Shown: in pieces, positions 11,563 to 24,099 of the stretch
How the letters are laid out: every line of letters begins with the position of its first letter
Numbering within the stretch: position 1 is the first letter of the stretch
From: Mermis nigrescens
Lineage: Eukaryota > Nematoda > Enoplea > Mermithida > Mermithidae
NCBI GenBank assembly: GCA_036768485.1
Contig: JAVLUZ010000320.1
Location: forward strand, 372,001-436,000
DNA length: 64,000 bases
Direction of reading: 5' to 3'
Notes under the pieces: generated by a model
What the model was told of the DNA's origin: nothing
Database searches by the model: none
What the model saw: the letters and a program-made list of their open reading frames with translations, nothing else
Program-made: the position numbers and the translations under genes

Positions 11563-14500
11563 CTATAAAAACAGTAGATCGTAATCAGATGGAGGTTGAT
11601 TCGCTGACCTATACCTCGACATAGATGCATATCATGACCAGTCTGAGAATTCTTTCAGCTTCTTTCTGAACTTGTATTAATGTAAAGATTGCTATAAATC
11701 TTTGAGTAGCAGGAAATTTGCCTCAATGGCGAGTTTATGGTCAAGCGCAACTTAACAAGGAAGTTGTGATTATTTTGTTTTTGACATCAATTTTGCTTTA
11801 TTTTTTTAAAAGTACCATTCTTTGCCCTCAGCCGGGGTCTGGATGAAACCCCTTAACCCCACGTGGCGAGAAAGAATTTGGGAGAACAGATTCCAAGAAT
11901 GAAATTGGGAAAGTTTCTGGGAAAAATGAGCCAGACCAAGGACCAAAAATTAATAAAACCGAAATGTTCTTTTAAAACTGATTAAAATTGATCAGAAACT
12001 GTAGATTATCATTGTTTTAACGCTCATTTCCTAAAAATCGATAGACCCCCAGAATCAAATTTTAAGCGCTATTTTTTCACTTCAGCCCCATCCGGCACCC
12101 AGAATTTTGTTGCTGCCCATGTATGATTGTTATGATTTAATCGTGAAAATTAAACGAGAATAAAAGGTGCATATGGATCTAGATGCAAAAAAAGAAGAGA
12201 CAAAGAAAACGTACGGAGTAATAGTTCTGTGATAACCTTTGGTGCGAAACACTTTTGTTAATTTTTAGGCAAATGAATCAATCAAAGAAAACCATCAGCC
12301 AACAAAGCTTAGTTTTTTTTAATTTTCTGCAAAAGTGCCTGATATCGACTAGAAACTGTGTAAAGCTATTTTTCATTCATGTCAGTTTTTAAGGGTTTTG
12401 AAAAGTTTCGTGACTGACTCTTCCAGACAGTTTGACTCCACTAATCTGGCAATTTGAGTGTACTCTGTTCTTACTTAAGTGCAGAGTATAAGTATACGTA
12501 CATGAATCGTTAAATAAGCAGAAGATTCCATTTTTATGAATGTTTAGCATTTTCATTTCATAAATCAATAAAAATATAATTTGTCCATAAATTATCAATG
12601 AAAAATAAAGTCAAACAATATACGAGTTAAATATCAACACTAAGGCTTAGCGAAATGCAATATAAAACCAAGTAGACTTTACTGACGTATTTGTAAGAAA
12701 GCTCAAGTTTCCGCTGCAATTATAAAACTTAAAAAAATTCAAAAAATAATAACGAAAAAATTAAAAAAAACATTCATAAAAAATTGAGAAAAATTTATTA
12801 AAAATAAGACATTATAAAGATTCATAAAACAATTACAAAATATTTATAAAACGTGAATCACTTAAAACGATACTAACTTGTCAGGGTCACTACAAGCGAA
12901 AACCAAATAAACGCAGCTTGGTAGAATAAACGATTCTTGTGCTTTTCCATACTCTGAACAAAGCGGATATCCGTTACTCGATTGGCCGCTTTGCGCAACT
13001 TCAAGTAGCTCAAAAGATACAGAATCGCAATGCCATAGACGCAAATGTAGCAAAAAATCGAAAATGGAGTCAAGGCGTACTGAATTTTTTGGCAACTGGT
13101 AGAAATGGCGACCCGCGTCACGAAATATCTGGTCGAGCAGCCGAATAATAATCCAATTGTCCAGACGACTGCTCCGGTGAGCCAGGTGCCTAAAATTTCG
13201 AGTCTAGTCATACATTCACACCATACATGTAACGGTTCGAAATTTAAGAAGGGGGTCTTGCAGTCAAACAAAGCATGGGGATTTTGGGTGGGTATGAAAT
13301 TTTTAAGTGCCTTTTTTGGGCCCGAGAATGCTTGATACGCGTAAAAAAATCGTTTTTCGACGTTTCTGACTACTATGCCCTATTTTTAGAGCATAAAAAT
13401 CGAAAAAGTCGAACGAATTTAAGAAATTATAGTCAAAGCATGAGTATATGGCGCGAATCGCCGAAATTTTGACACTATTGACCAAATAGATGGCTAAAAC
13501 GCTTAAAAAAGCTCCTTTCCTATGATTTTTCGGGAATTGGGAACCTTCAAAAACGAATTTTCGGCAGTGGTGAAAGAAATTTCTAAGGAGTTGGGAGTAA
13601 AAAGTTTCCTTCCTGGGGGGCGGTGGAAGCTCTCAAACCTCTACCAAGATCATGTATGGTCCCGGCCATTTCAAGGGGGGGGGTGAATTAACTTTAATTT
13701 TTGGCCCTAAAACGGTTAAAACACTTAAAAACGGCCAAAAATCGTACGTTTTTCCAAAAGTCGGAGGAGGGGTCAAAACTTTTCTGGCTTTGGAGGATGG
13801 GGACGAGGACGTCCATCTTTGGGTGAGAGGATTACGTTTTTCCATATTTGTAAAAAATTTTACTGGTTTTTAACCTTCAGACGTCACTAATTCTTTCTAG
13901 AACATAAAAAATAAGAATTTTCGAAGAAATTACGAAAAATTGAGTAAATTGAACAAAATATAGTCAAGTATTAGTATATGGCTAATACTTGACTATATTT
14001 TTTGCGACTTTTTTTAAAATTGAGAATTTTGGAGTTCAGTCGCCATTTTGTGGAGTCATCAGCATAAGTGGGCAGCACCAAAATTCCAGGGGCGCAAGAA
14101 TTCTTGGCGTAAAAAACACCAGGTTTCAACGTTTCTCATCAAGCACTATCCAATGTCATCAAAAAATCGCGAAAACAATTTTTTTCGAGAATTGAAATTA
14201 TGGGGTGGAAGTATTTTGAGTTTTGGGAGGTATTCGGCCTTCTGGGCTGCACACCCTCCCCAATTCCCCCTACTTTTCCTACGCCCACGTGTGCTCTGCA
14301 GTTATTGTAGATGAGTAAAAACCCCTCCTCTCTTCCAAGAATACGTATAAGTTTTGTGTTTCGCTTAATTTTATTCGAAATTTTACAACTTTATCATTCA
14401 TTACTAACCGCAGAAAAGGCTTAAAACATGTCGACAAATAAAAATATCGATACCCGGAAGATATGGTATCTCTTGCAGTGATGCCGCCAACATTGATAAC

Positions 14501-17500
14501 AATAATTAAAAGTAATAGTATTGCGTGTTATTTCGACCTGAAAATTAAATCATTAGTAAACTCTAGCAAGGAAAAATGTTTTGATGGAGCGAAAAAAGGT
14601 ATATATTTTTGGATTTCTTCATTGTTAAGGATGTAAAAGGAAGAGACTTGGGAAAATATCCCTATACGCGCAAAAGCCATAAGAATGTGCTAGACAGTTA
14701 GACGTTCTCTAAGCAACGCAAAAATCGAAGTATATCCTGCAGCCTGTGAAAAAGTGTTAGTCACAAAACATTTTTCACTGTTTCGCAAAGAATCATTGAA
14801 AAGCTTTCATATGCCTTAAATAATCCATTTATAATTTATTTAACGAAATAAAACTTACCTTCCACATTACTCTGACGGAAAAAAGAATATGGGAGTTAAC
14901 TTTACACCTCCAGGCCAACTCAATTCAGTCTACAGAGACAGGCGTACTTCGATTTTTACGTTGCTTGGAGTAAGTCGAACTGTTAAGCACATTCTTATGG
15001 CTTTTGCGCGTGTAGGGGAATTTTCCCTAGTCCCGTCCTTTCACATCCTCAGCAATGAAGAAATATAAACCAGGGTTGCCAAGTTAGGGATTTCCCTCCG
15101 TTTTAGGGTTTTTTGAGGCCGTTGGGGGCATTTTTAAGCGGTTAAGGTTTTGTGCGCCTACCCTTAATCATTCGTTGGGGGGGGGGGGGGTTCTTGAGGC
15201 AGTTTGAGTTTGAAATTGGAGGTTTTTGGCAAGAGCACTTGGCAACCCCGATCCAAGTATATTAACTTTCTGCTCCATCGGAGCATTTTTCCTCGCTAGT
15301 ATTCTACTTTTTATCAGCATGATTTTGTTGTTAAACATTGCATCTTCACTGCAAAAATAGACAATCTAACCTACTATGAACAGATGAAAAATTCTTTCGT
15401 TAACGTCCCAGTTTGACCAATTTAAAAATCAACATTAATAATATCTTGAGGTATCTCAAACCAGAAATGCTCGTCGAGGAGAGTTAAATCCTCACTTTGC
15501 ATAAGCAAAGATTAACTGTAACATTTTTTATACAGTTTGTAGCTTCAATCGCAAAATGTTGACATTGAAATAAAGTTAACAATGGTTGTCAGAAAATTAA
15601 TTAAAATAAAATCTACGCCAATTTAATGACGTTACTAACCCAAATAAAGTAAAATTCTGCATCAGCGTAGAAAATCATCGCATCGCCAAAAATCGCATGC
15701 ATTGGAAAAATTCATTAGAAAGCAATGAAAATTAACCGTCTAGCAAGGCGACACGAATGATTCCAGCCGCAAATGAACAATTCCGTGGACGCGTCAGCAA
15801 ATGCGGACAATGTGAAAAAATTTTTGAGCCGCATACATTCCGTAAATGGACAGACATAAATTTGCATGGACGTTAACATGAAAACATATGTGAATCGGTT
15901 AGATAAAGACGGCGCATTAGAATTGTAATTTTTATGAAGTAATCTGCATATGGTATTTTGGAAAATTTTTCTTATGTCAGGTAACTTAGAAAATAGTGCA
16001 CGTTTGTGAATCAAAATGATTACTTATTAAGATTACATGACAATTAATCGCCAACAGTTAATCGTAGAACAATTAATCGTGCACACAATTAATCGTGGGT
16101 CTATTTAATCGTAAATAACCAAGCGTCATCAAAAGCATGTCAAAAATAAATATCTGTATAAAAAATATAAAAAGGAGTGTAAAAAGGAAAGTAGTAGATG
16201 TGAAAGCTTAGCTTATTATCATTTATGCACAGCATAGGAATTCTGGGGGGCTGAAATTTTAAGGTGCCTATTTGGGCCTAAAAATAGTGGGTACGCGTAA
16301 AAAACATCGTTTTTACGGCGTTTCTTACGATGCTCTATCTTTCTAGAGCATAACACAAAAAAAATTCGAAAAAAATCTAAAAAGTCGAGTAAATTGAACA
16401 AAATGTAGTTAAAACATTACTTTGTGGTGCGAAGCGCCAAAATTTGACACTTTTGAATAAATATATAGCTAGAACGCTTAAATAGCACCTTTTCTGCAAA
16501 TTTTCAGAGAATTTCAAAAAATTTCTGGAAACTTTGAAAAAATCGCGAATTGTGGGGGATTTGAAAGTTTTTCTAGGGGAGAGTTGAAACCCCCAAAAAA
16601 ATAAAATAAAATTTAGTCAAAACATAAAAATATGGCGCGAAGCTACGAGAATTTTACACCTTCGAGAAAATAGATTGCTAAAAATGCTTCAAAATCATTA
16701 CTCCACAGTTTGGAAATTTTTCAAGGCGCTACGATTAGAACAAAGTAAAAACGAAATGATGATTGAACAGTATTTGGCCGGCCAACAGCCCCCCCCCATT
16801 GGAAGGAAAAAATACAGATATTGTACAGCTCGTCTTCAAAGAATCCTGAATATGGAGAGCTGGATATTACTGATTATTTGCGTGGCTTGTCACACAGTTT
16901 CAATTTTTAGACAAATTCGGAATATTTTGCAACGACAGTTTTTGTTTCAAATAAAATATTGTTTTAACTATAAATACGTATATATAATAATAAAAATAAT
17001 AATAATAATAATATTTATTAGCCAATTACTACCGTAGAAAATGCGATAAAAAATTGCACGAAAGAAGGATTTAACGAAAGATAATGTCGAATGAACGAAA
17101 GAAAGTTTACAGCATAGCTAGTAATGGCTGAGCCGTGCAGACGGATCGCGCTCACGCACGCCCCTTTAGGAACTTATCTAAACAAAGTTTAGAAATCAAA
17201 TCCTTAAACCGTTTAAACGATCTACAATCAACAATACTTTGGGGCAAAGTATTCTAAATTCTAGCCGTCCTGTTTGCAAAGTCGTTTTTCCTACAGTCCA
17301 AATGAAATTTGTGGATATAAAGCTTTTTATCACTTACCGATCTGGTACCCCTTTCTGGTACGAGTTCAAAAAGTCTTCAAATGAAAGTAAGTGTCTGTTG
17401 ATTATTCTGAAAGCAAAAGTAAGATCAAAATGAATACGCCGAGTTTCGAGTCTTTCAAGATTAACAGAGCCAACCGTTCATTAATAGACGAGTCACCTTG

Positions 17501-20080
17501 TCGCCATAGTATTCTTTTCGTAAATCAACGCTGAACTTTTTCAATACAGTTGATATCTTTAATCGAATAAGGGTTCCAAACTACTGAGCTGTACTCCAAA
17601 ATAGGTCTTACATAGACTTTAAGAGCTTTTACCATTAATTCAATATTATTTGAGACAAAGCTTTTCTGGATCAGTGATGCAACTCGAGAAGCTTTAGACG
17701 CAGTGTTTACACAATGAATGCTAGAAGATAGGTTATCACTAATGTACACTCCCAAATCCTTAATGGATCCTTCAGAAACAGCTATATCTTAAAACCCAGT
17801 TTGTAGTTGTTTCTAGGATTTCCATACCCCAAATACAACGTTGCACATTTAAGTGTATTAGGCGAATACATGTCCCGGCGATTAAATGTTAACGCGATTA
17901 AAGTTCAGCGATTAATTGTCCACGATTAATTGTGCGATTAATTTTTCGCGATTAATTGTCTGCATACCCTTATTAAAGATGAGTAAAAAACCTTTGAAGT
18001 AAAAAAGTGGTCAAAAGAAATTCAAAACGGAGTTGAACATTAGCATTAGCAACATGTGCATAATTTAAACTTCACATCTTCACAGCTCAACAACCACTGG
18101 CTTTAGCGATGTTTGAAGGTCAGAATCCTTATTCTGATATTACGGAGAACATTTTTAAAAAAATTTCCATCCGCAATGCTCTGGGTGAAAAAAGCTGGGC
18201 AGAATAACATTTTTTGTCACTCGATACTCAATACACTAAATAGCTAATAACTTTACACTTTACAGCTATCACTTTAGAAAAAAATAACTAATGTACTTCG
18301 AGATTATTTAATTGCCTACATATCAAACCCGATCAGACTGAACAGAATGCAAAATTGAGTTAGGTAAGCTTGATGACACGCAAAGAGTAAAAACCCCTAT
18401 ACTTTACATCTTTGTGCAACAAACATTGAGTGTAAAGAAATTTAAGGGTCAGATCCGTGACCTACTAATAATTGGCAACATTTCAAAAAATGTCACTCCG
18501 CAAATTATTTGATTTTCAGTTTACACTTCACACACTCATAACGAAATCGGTATTGAGTGTAAAGAGAAAAAGTACGGATCGACTTTTTAAATTATCTATT
18601 GATTAAAAAAACCGCACCTACAGTGTCCCGTTATAGTCATGAGGGAGGGACACAAAATTCACACTGGCTGTGATAAATATATAAGAAATAAGGGTTGCCA
18701 GATATATTATAGGTAGAGCTATCGTGCTACCTCTAATTTGGATACGTTTCTATATAATGCGTATGAGTATCAAAAGATATTTTGTCCAGAACGACAACGC
18801 TTTTGGCTTTGAAGTGACAGCCCTGTGCAGGAAAGCGCGTGAGAAGGGATCGGAAAGAGTATATGGTCTAGAACCCTAGAAAGATAATCCAAAGTGTTTT
18901 CTAGGAAAATAAGGTAAAATCAAGAATACGAAAATCGTAAATTTCTTGGAAATCGGTCAGACATTACGCTTTTTTTATTTTTCCGATTTCAAAGACCTTT
19001 CAAAAACATTACAATTGACCTTCATTAGACCATCTTACCCCTACAACTCAGGTGGGTTATGTCAAACGCCACCAAAATACTTGGCTAAAAAAGAGATGTA
19101 CTAAAGCGCGAATTAAAAAAGGGGTAGGGAACGGGGGGATGGGGCGCGTCCCTGTCGTCAAAGATTAGTCGAGCGCAATAAAGAAGAATGTGTATTTTTC
19201 GAAGACTTTAGCCATTTTTATCATGATTTTTTGAAATTTTTCCACCGCTCGCGCCACGTAATACTCATTAATTACATTTCCTGGCTTTATTGGCGTTCTG
19301 AAAATATTATTTTTACGTCAGCAGAGTAATTTATGTACAGAACGAGGATTTGTTACATCTTACAGTGATTTCTCAAGTATTTTTCCAATGCTTCCTGCCG
19401 AGTTTTAAACTAATTTTACAGGTATTTCGTAGCAAACTTTCGAAATTTTCTGACTTTTTTGTATCAAAAACTTCTGCCTATTTATAGGCGAACGATACTT
19501 CATGCGTAACGAACGAATTTTTTCAGACAATTTTTGACAACATTGGGAAAATTTCGGGTTCTGCCGCCTCCTCCTGTCAGAAAACCCCCGCTCCGCCGCC
19601 GGAAATACGATAACTACCGGAAAAATCGAAAGCAAATAACCTAGTACCTAGACACATCCACTTCACGCGTTCTTTGACAAACCATCGGTGCTCCATTTTG
19701 TTGGATCTAATGACCAAGAATCGACTAATCGAAATCACCGTTACAGTTACGACCATTGACACGAACGCGACGTTGGATAAACTGGCCACCACGATTTCTA
19801 AACCCGGTGCCAATGGGAGTGGGCATTGCCAAATTCGCGGAACGTCCAGAAAAGCTTTAAGCCCGATATTAACTATATTGCTGGCTAATAAATTAGTGTA
19901 GAGGGCGTAGAATGCGTTGGGTTCCGATTTGTACAATTTTCGAGTTGCCACAAGAACGACAATGCTCAGAATCGCGATGTAAAAATATAGCAAAGTGTTC
20001 CAAATGGCCACCCAAGATGCGTAGTTAGGGCAAGCGAAATCGATGGGATAAGTGCTGCTGTTGCTGGCAGAGTCGTTCAT
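11399..20080 (-). CDS. GPCR-1: class A-like seven-transmembrane receptor, three exons
   Basis: The model joins 20080..19648, 13189..12878 and 11562..11399 (433+312+164 nt, 302 aa, TGA stop). Exon 1 gives an N-terminus with an NSS glycosylation site and membrane segments 1-3. Exon 2 gives segments 4-6 and exon 3 segment 7 plus a tail ending FRRKIK. Seen: Cys in WQCPLP before segment 3 and Cys in TSCQKI before segment 5 (the usual disulfide pair), SRF where class A receptors have DRY, Trp in segment 4 (TWLTG), and a Pro in segment 7 (GIPIIG) in place of NPxxY. The segment-2 Asp is Asn (LLASN). Both introns are phase 1 with GT..AG ends and are 6458 and 1315 bp long. Exon sizes match GPCR-2. The in-frame ATG at 20122 could add 14 residues, but GPCR-2 has a stop upstream of the homologous start. 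Ligand unknown; an orphan or chemoreceptor-like role is inference. Confidence 0.8.
11820..12130 (-). repeat. Repeat related to the G-run MITE family (in GPCR-1 intron 2)
   Basis: Read on the minus strand its end ATCATACATGGGCAGCAACA matches the family head. The other end is eroded near a C-rich AACCCCACGTGG word. It lies inside intron 2 of GPCR-1. Confidence 0.5.
12878..13189 (-). CDS. GPCR-1 exon 2 (segments 4-6)
   Basis: The acceptor is AATTTTAG and the coding begins GC ACC TGG (GTWLTG). It ends at CTG ACA A before GTTAGT. Length and phases equal those of exon 2 of GPCR-2. An uninterrupted frame to 13271 lies upstream, but it would read through the acceptor into repeat DNA. Confidence 0.8.
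13195..13870. repeat. Cluster of G-run repeat fragments in GPCR-1 intron 1
   Basis: At least two fragments carry the TTTTTCGACGTTTCT core (near 13352) or long G runs (near 13615 and 13675). The open frames across them run on both strands and have no protein motif, so they are taken as composition artefacts. Confidence 0.5.
14063..14293 (+). mobile_element. G-run MITE, CATACGTGGGCAGC family
   Basis: The ends are CATAAGTGGGCAGC and, inverted, CACACGTGGGCGTAGG. The conserved core CATCAAGCACTATCC is near 14138. The flanking 8-mers agree only partly, so the insertion is old. It lies in GPCR-1 intron 1. Confidence 0.65.
14562..15300. mobile_element. MITE with ~180-bp inverted ends, copy 2, carrying a nested insertion
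   Basis: The left end CTAGCAAGGAAAAATG and the right end near 15280-15300 are inverted partners, as in the copy at 6381. The right arm is split by the element at 15071..15250. Confidence 0.75.
15071..15250. mobile_element. Nested short element with GGGTTGCCAAGT ends
   Basis: The left end is CAGGGTTGCCAAGT and the right end, inverted, CGGGGTTGCCAAGT. The interior has a run of about 15 G near 15178. It interrupts the conserved arm of the surrounding MITE, so it is the younger of the two. Similar GGGTTGCCA words occur near 18690 and 54333. Confidence 0.7.
15301..16020. other. No recognised gene (GPCR-1 intron 1)
   Basis: A 99-codon minus-strand frame (16014..15715) is present but has no motif that I recognise. 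The rest is AT-rich. Confidence 0.35.
16690..16890 (+). pseudogene. Possible MULE-type transposase C-terminal fragment
   Basis: The frame reads HYSTVWKFFKAL, then EQSKNEMMIEQYLAGQQPPP, then KKYRYCTARLQRIL. The spacing of WKF, EQ, GQQPP, KKY and RL resembles the C-terminal region of MULE transposases often annotated with FLYWCH domains in invertebrates. No upstream catalytic core is visible; the preceding DNA is a G-run repeat. The downstream frame becomes hydrophobic and runs into an ATA-rich simple repeat near 16980-17025, so it is taken as non-coding. Confidence 0.4.
17180..17860 (-). pseudogene. Non-LTR retrotransposon reverse transcriptase, C-terminal fragment (CR1/Jockey-like)
   Basis: On the minus strand 17755..17525 encodes LGV-type ISDNLSSSIHC, a run of KASRVASLIQKSF, and VRPILEYSSVVWNPY followed by IEKVQR. 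This is the conserved region after the catalytic core in CR1/Jockey-like ORF2. The match extends upstream (KCATLYLGYGNP in another frame, near 17850) and downstream (FTKRI, INERL) across frameshifts and stops. The catalytic FADD region is absent, so this is a dead 5'-truncated copy. It lies in GPCR-1 intron 1. Confidence 0.8.
17975..18735 (-). repeat. Composite interspersed repeat, shorter copy D
   Basis: In reverse orientation it matches 1021-1880: GAGTAAAAAACC, blocks with TTTACACT words, AAAAAAACCGCACC, CCGTTATAGTCATGAGGG, and an imperfect hairpin (about 18711-18732) of AGGTAGAGC and GTGCTACCT. The second block and the MITE end of the family are missing. Confidence 0.7.
18740..19400. other. 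No recognised feature (GPCR-1 intron 1)
   Basis: AT-rich intronic DNA. A GGGGTAGGGAACGGGGGGATG stretch near 19121 is G-run DNA without visible inverted ends. Confidence 0.35.
19648..20080 (-). CDS. GPCR-1 exon 1 (segments 1-3)
   Basis: It starts at the ATG of MNDSASNSSTYP and ends after the codons for MCL plus one G, followed by GTACTAGG as donor. Reading past the donor gives a nonsense tail, so the longer open frame to 19577 is intronic. Confidence 0.8.
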
Positions 20081-20122
20081 GCTAATTTGTAACAGCACCG
20101 GATGCAACTCCTCGAATCGCAT

Positions 20123-22266
20123 ATTTGAAAGGAAATTTTTTAGACAAATACATCAGCTAGGCCGAAGAAAGTGAGGAAATCGAAATTTTAACAAAAGCGT
20201 TCGATACAGTCTACAAAATACACTATTTGCACCATTGGAGCTTTAAAATGTAAAACAATTTGTTTTTTTTGTGCCTCAGGTCAGCCAGACTGGGCTAATT
20301 CGTTAGGTGGTCGCGCTGCATGACCGATCGGGGTATCAGCTGGTCTGGGCTTAAAAATTGAGCTTTTTTGGGCCGAATTGACCTCAAAAAAGGTACACAC
20401 ATTAAAATAGCAATAAAAGTAAATTATTACACAGTCAATGGTCAATTCAAAGCACTTTTGAAGAAAATTTCGATTTACATCCATTTTGGTCTTAATTTTG
20501 TCTCATTTTCCCAAGAAAATTCCCCATTTTTCCATTATGGGGAGTCTACAAATATAACTCCCCACTCTACGTGCATATCTATCACATGTAGGTTATTTTT
20601 GTTGTCCGCTACGATTCGGTTTAGGAGGAATTAATTTTGAATACTAATCTTCTTTTGTTTTTATTGCATGATAACGACAATTCGTATACTAATTTTGAAC
20701 TTTTGCCAAAGATAGAAAATGGAGAGATGCACTTTAGAGATTAGAGATGGTCCAGACCATAGAAGAAAAGGGAAAACCTTTTGAAGGAAATTAGGCAAAA
20801 TCAGGGCCAAAAATTTTCCTACAAATGACAAGCAAATTTGTCATAAAATATGAATTGATGAATGCACGTTCTACGTTTTTTACCATACGTACTTGTTTTC
20901 CGAGGCTTTTAATAAGCTAACAGATTGACGTTGAAGTCACTTCAATTTAGTATTTAAAAAATGTGATCGACTTCAATACAATATGCTTGGATTGAGCTAT
21001 TTTATACTTAGATTTTTAAAGATAGAAATCCGGCCAGCTTTACACTCTGCTTTCTTAAACAGTATTAAGATATACGAAGGCTTGATGGAGAAGCCTTGCT
21101 TTGCATGCGCAACCGCCATATTATGTAGTAAAGAAATGTTTTTTATAACGAAAACGTTCTTCTGACCTCAAAATATCACTTCATTAATTACTAATAACAT
21201 GAAAAATCTACTTAGAAGTCCGTGGTGTACTGTACAACTGCAGATTGAGAAAATTATTAAAAATTTGAGCAGGAAATGTCTCATTTAATGCTACTTTAAA
21301 GCGACCGGAAGGAAGAGCAAAAGATTGTATAAAAATGATTAAAAGAACAGAATCTTTATAAAAATGAAGCAAAAAACAAATAAAGAAGGCACAAACTTTA
21401 CTTTTGAACGAATTCTGCTGAAGCAATAGACGGAAAGTCAGGTGAAAAGCGAGTAGAGATTATAATCAATCATACGAAACTGAAGACCTAGAAAAAACTG
21501 GCAAGAAGCAAGTAGGAATAACATTGTCTATGAGTAGGCGAGATAAAGAATGAATGTTACTTTGTAATGATTTTTGGCCGTTATTTATCGTAATTTATGT
21601 TTTTTCCGGCGCGCTTAGCACCGGCTAGTTCAGATAATTACATTTATTCACTTCTGAAAACTATTTTTATGCACCTGCGATAGTTTTTGTACATCAATGG
21701 ACTTTTTTGTTTGAAATGATTACTTGAGCATAAACGACAATTCCAGCAGTTTTACTCCATTGTTTAGCATAAATACTAACAATTGTCCGTCAAATGCTTT
21801 AATAGGTTATGCTCTACAGTAAATTAAGTCCATAAATGCATTTTTGTCTTTCATAAAGTATTCTGCAACTTATACCGGATTTTTAGTTAATATAAGGGAA
21901 TGCAAAATTTCTTTTTCGGATAAAATTTTCGAAAACGTGAAATTTCTTAAAAATGCTGAATTAAAGAACAATTCGAAAAAAGTAGACCAGCAAAATGGTG
22001 AAGAACGTAATTTTTAAGTGAGTAGAGGATTTTTGGGACCAATCTATTTCCGACTGTTGCGGGATCGGGCTGGGCTTCGTACTTTAATTGAGAAAACGAA
22101 AAATGAGAAACAAGGAAAAGTCGGGTAACAAAAGAAATGCTGAATCAACACAAAAAAACACTTGTCTTCCATTAATATATTTTCAATTCCAGTTTATTTG
22201 TCATTTGTCAATCTTTCACCAGAAATCGCTGCGTGTAATTCATTTTTATACAATTGTGAAGGCTCA
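20123..22266. other. Upstream of GPCR-1; no gene recognised
   Basis: This stretch should contain the promoter or 5' exon of GPCR-1 if there is one; no clear core promoter could be called. Open frames are short and without motif. Confidence 0.35.
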
Positions 22267-22274
22267 GTCGTAAT

Positions 22275-22549
22275 CATACGTGGGCAGCAAGAAAATTCTG
22301 GGGGGGGGGGGGGTGCAAGATTTTTCTGAAGGTCGAAAAATGGCCTTAAAAATGGTGGTATGGCGATAAAAACACCATTTTTCGACGTTTCTCATCAAGC
22401 ACTATCCATTGGCATCAAAAAATTGCGAAAAAAACGAAAAAATTTTTCAAAAATTGAATTCTGGGGGGGGGTATTTTTGATTTCTGGGGGGTATTTTTGG
22501 TTTCTGGGGGGTGCAAACCCCCCCCAAACCCTCCCCCACGCCCAGTGTG
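22275..22549 (+). mobile_element. G-run MITE of the CATACGTGGGCAGC family, intact, 8-bp duplication
   Basis: The ends are CATACGTGGGCAGC and CGCCCAGTGTG. Perfect 8-bp flanks GTCGTAAT lie at 22267-22274 and 22550-22557. The core holds GACGTTTCTCATCAAGCACT. The termini and duplication length point to a hAT-mobilised MITE. This is the best reference copy of the family. Confidence 0.85.
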
Positions 22550-22559
22550 GTCGTAATGC

Positions 22560-23340
22560 TTGCTAGACTACAATTAAGACCGTTTCACTGAAATAAATCT
22601 GCTTCAATAAAACTGTTGACTATTTAGAAAATTCAAGCAAACTTAAAAAATCACACTATCGGTTCATAGCACGCAATTTTTGGTGTTGTGCTATTTTTGG
22701 CGATTTCGCTCAATCGGACCTCCGCCAGAATTTATTTGCTGCCCATGTATTACATTAAGAGAGAAAATGAAACTGAGAAGCAAAGAAAAATCGAGCTACA
22801 GAAGAAATGCGATATAAGATATAAAATATATCAGTTTTCTATGAATACATTTTTTTGCATGAAAAAAGCATAAAAAATTAGATTTCTGCTACGAAACGTA
22901 AAAATCCAAATATATCCTGTTGCCTGCAGAAGGGATTTGCGTGTCCTCTCAAAAGTAGCATCAAGTAATTTAATTTGAAAACAAGTGTTGACTATAAATT
23001 AAAAAAGACGTAATTTCGTTTACTAACCTTTTCTGGTCAAATCCTAGTAAATGACGCAGCAAGGGAGACTAAATTGCGACAAGGTAATATGCACCTCGTG
23101 TGCACAATTTAGTACAAAGTGGATAACAAGATTATTCTGGAACATCAGCAATTTAAAACTGGTATAGTAAAGAAGCTGAATGCAAACGAAATTTAAGTCA
23201 GATTCGTGATCCTAAGGTAAAACTTTTAAAAATTTTTTTGTCATCTACATACAGCGTTTTGGAACGAAATTTAATTTTCCGTGTAAACATTACAAAGCCA
23301 ATGAATGTAAAAGAAAATTAAAGTTAAATCGGTAGTACTA
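22560..23340. other. Mostly unassigned, with a G-run MITE remnant
   Basis: A fragment resembling the MITE end (GCTGCCCATGTAT near 22738, reverse orientation) is present. The remainder is AT-rich with TTTACAC-like words and no gene. Confidence 0.35.
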
Positions 23341-23343
23341 ATA

Positions 23344-24094
23344 CAGGGTGGTTAATAACCTTTTGCTAGGTGGTTAGTGCTATAACTATAGAACTTGGGA
23401 TCAAACCAAATATACTATTAGATAGAGAATTTAAAACAGAATTCATTGATGCCAAATTAAAAATCAATGGGCTTGATACCGGCTATTAAAATAGTTCCTA
23501 AACGATCGGGGTGTGAACACAATTAATAAATGTCGATTTTCGATACTTATCAAAATGTTTTTCACGTTTCTGTGCAAAGTTTTATATCAATATCAAATAG
23601 GTCCTATTTTGGGCATGGATAATATTTGTTTGTTGGTCAGACTGTTTTTGTTCACGAAAAGGCGCCTTGCATGCGAGCTAATGCAACCCAACATTTCTTA
23701 AAACAATCATATGTCGAATCTTGGGGTAACGATATTTAGCCCAGAAATTCACTTAACTCAAATGCCGCCGAAACCATTGGGTCATTCATAAAGATGAAGT
23801 CGAGGAGCAAATACTTGCTGAAATCTGACTGGTCGATAATCATACGAAATTTCGCAAAGAAACGTGGAAAATATTTGGAAAAGTCTTGAAAATCGACGTA
23901 GTGTGTTTATTGATTTGTGTTCATACCCAGATCATTTTGAAAGCTGTTTCTCGCACAAGTGATAGACACACTGATTATTAATCTGGCATCAATAAATTCC
24001 GTTTCATATTCTCTATCTAATGATATATTTGGTTTGATCCTAAGCCCTATAGTTATAGCGCTGATCCCCTAGCAAAAGGTTGCTAACCACCCAG
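23344..24094. mobile_element. Tc1/mariner-like MITE, TA duplication, ~130-bp inverted ends
   Basis: The ends are CAGGGTGGTTAATAACC and, inverted, CTGGGTGGTTAGCAACC, each next to TA. Homology of the arms extends about 130 bp and includes TATAACTATAG and GGTTTGATCC with their inverses. No transposase frame is left in the 751 bp. Confidence 0.8.
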
Positions 24095-24099
24095 TACAT

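Larger units (their letters stand above)
16027..17966. mobile_element. Possible element bounded by inverted arrays of CGATTAATTGT
   Basis: The left array (16027-16115) holds five copies of a word like ACAATTAATCGT. The right array (17878-17966) holds five copies of its inverse, CGATTAATTGT. The opposed orientation suggests transposon ends with subterminal repeats. The interval contains a G-run repeat fragment, a possible MULE transposase remnant and a non-LTR fragment, so it would be a composite of nested insertions. No target duplication was established. Confidence 0.5.
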
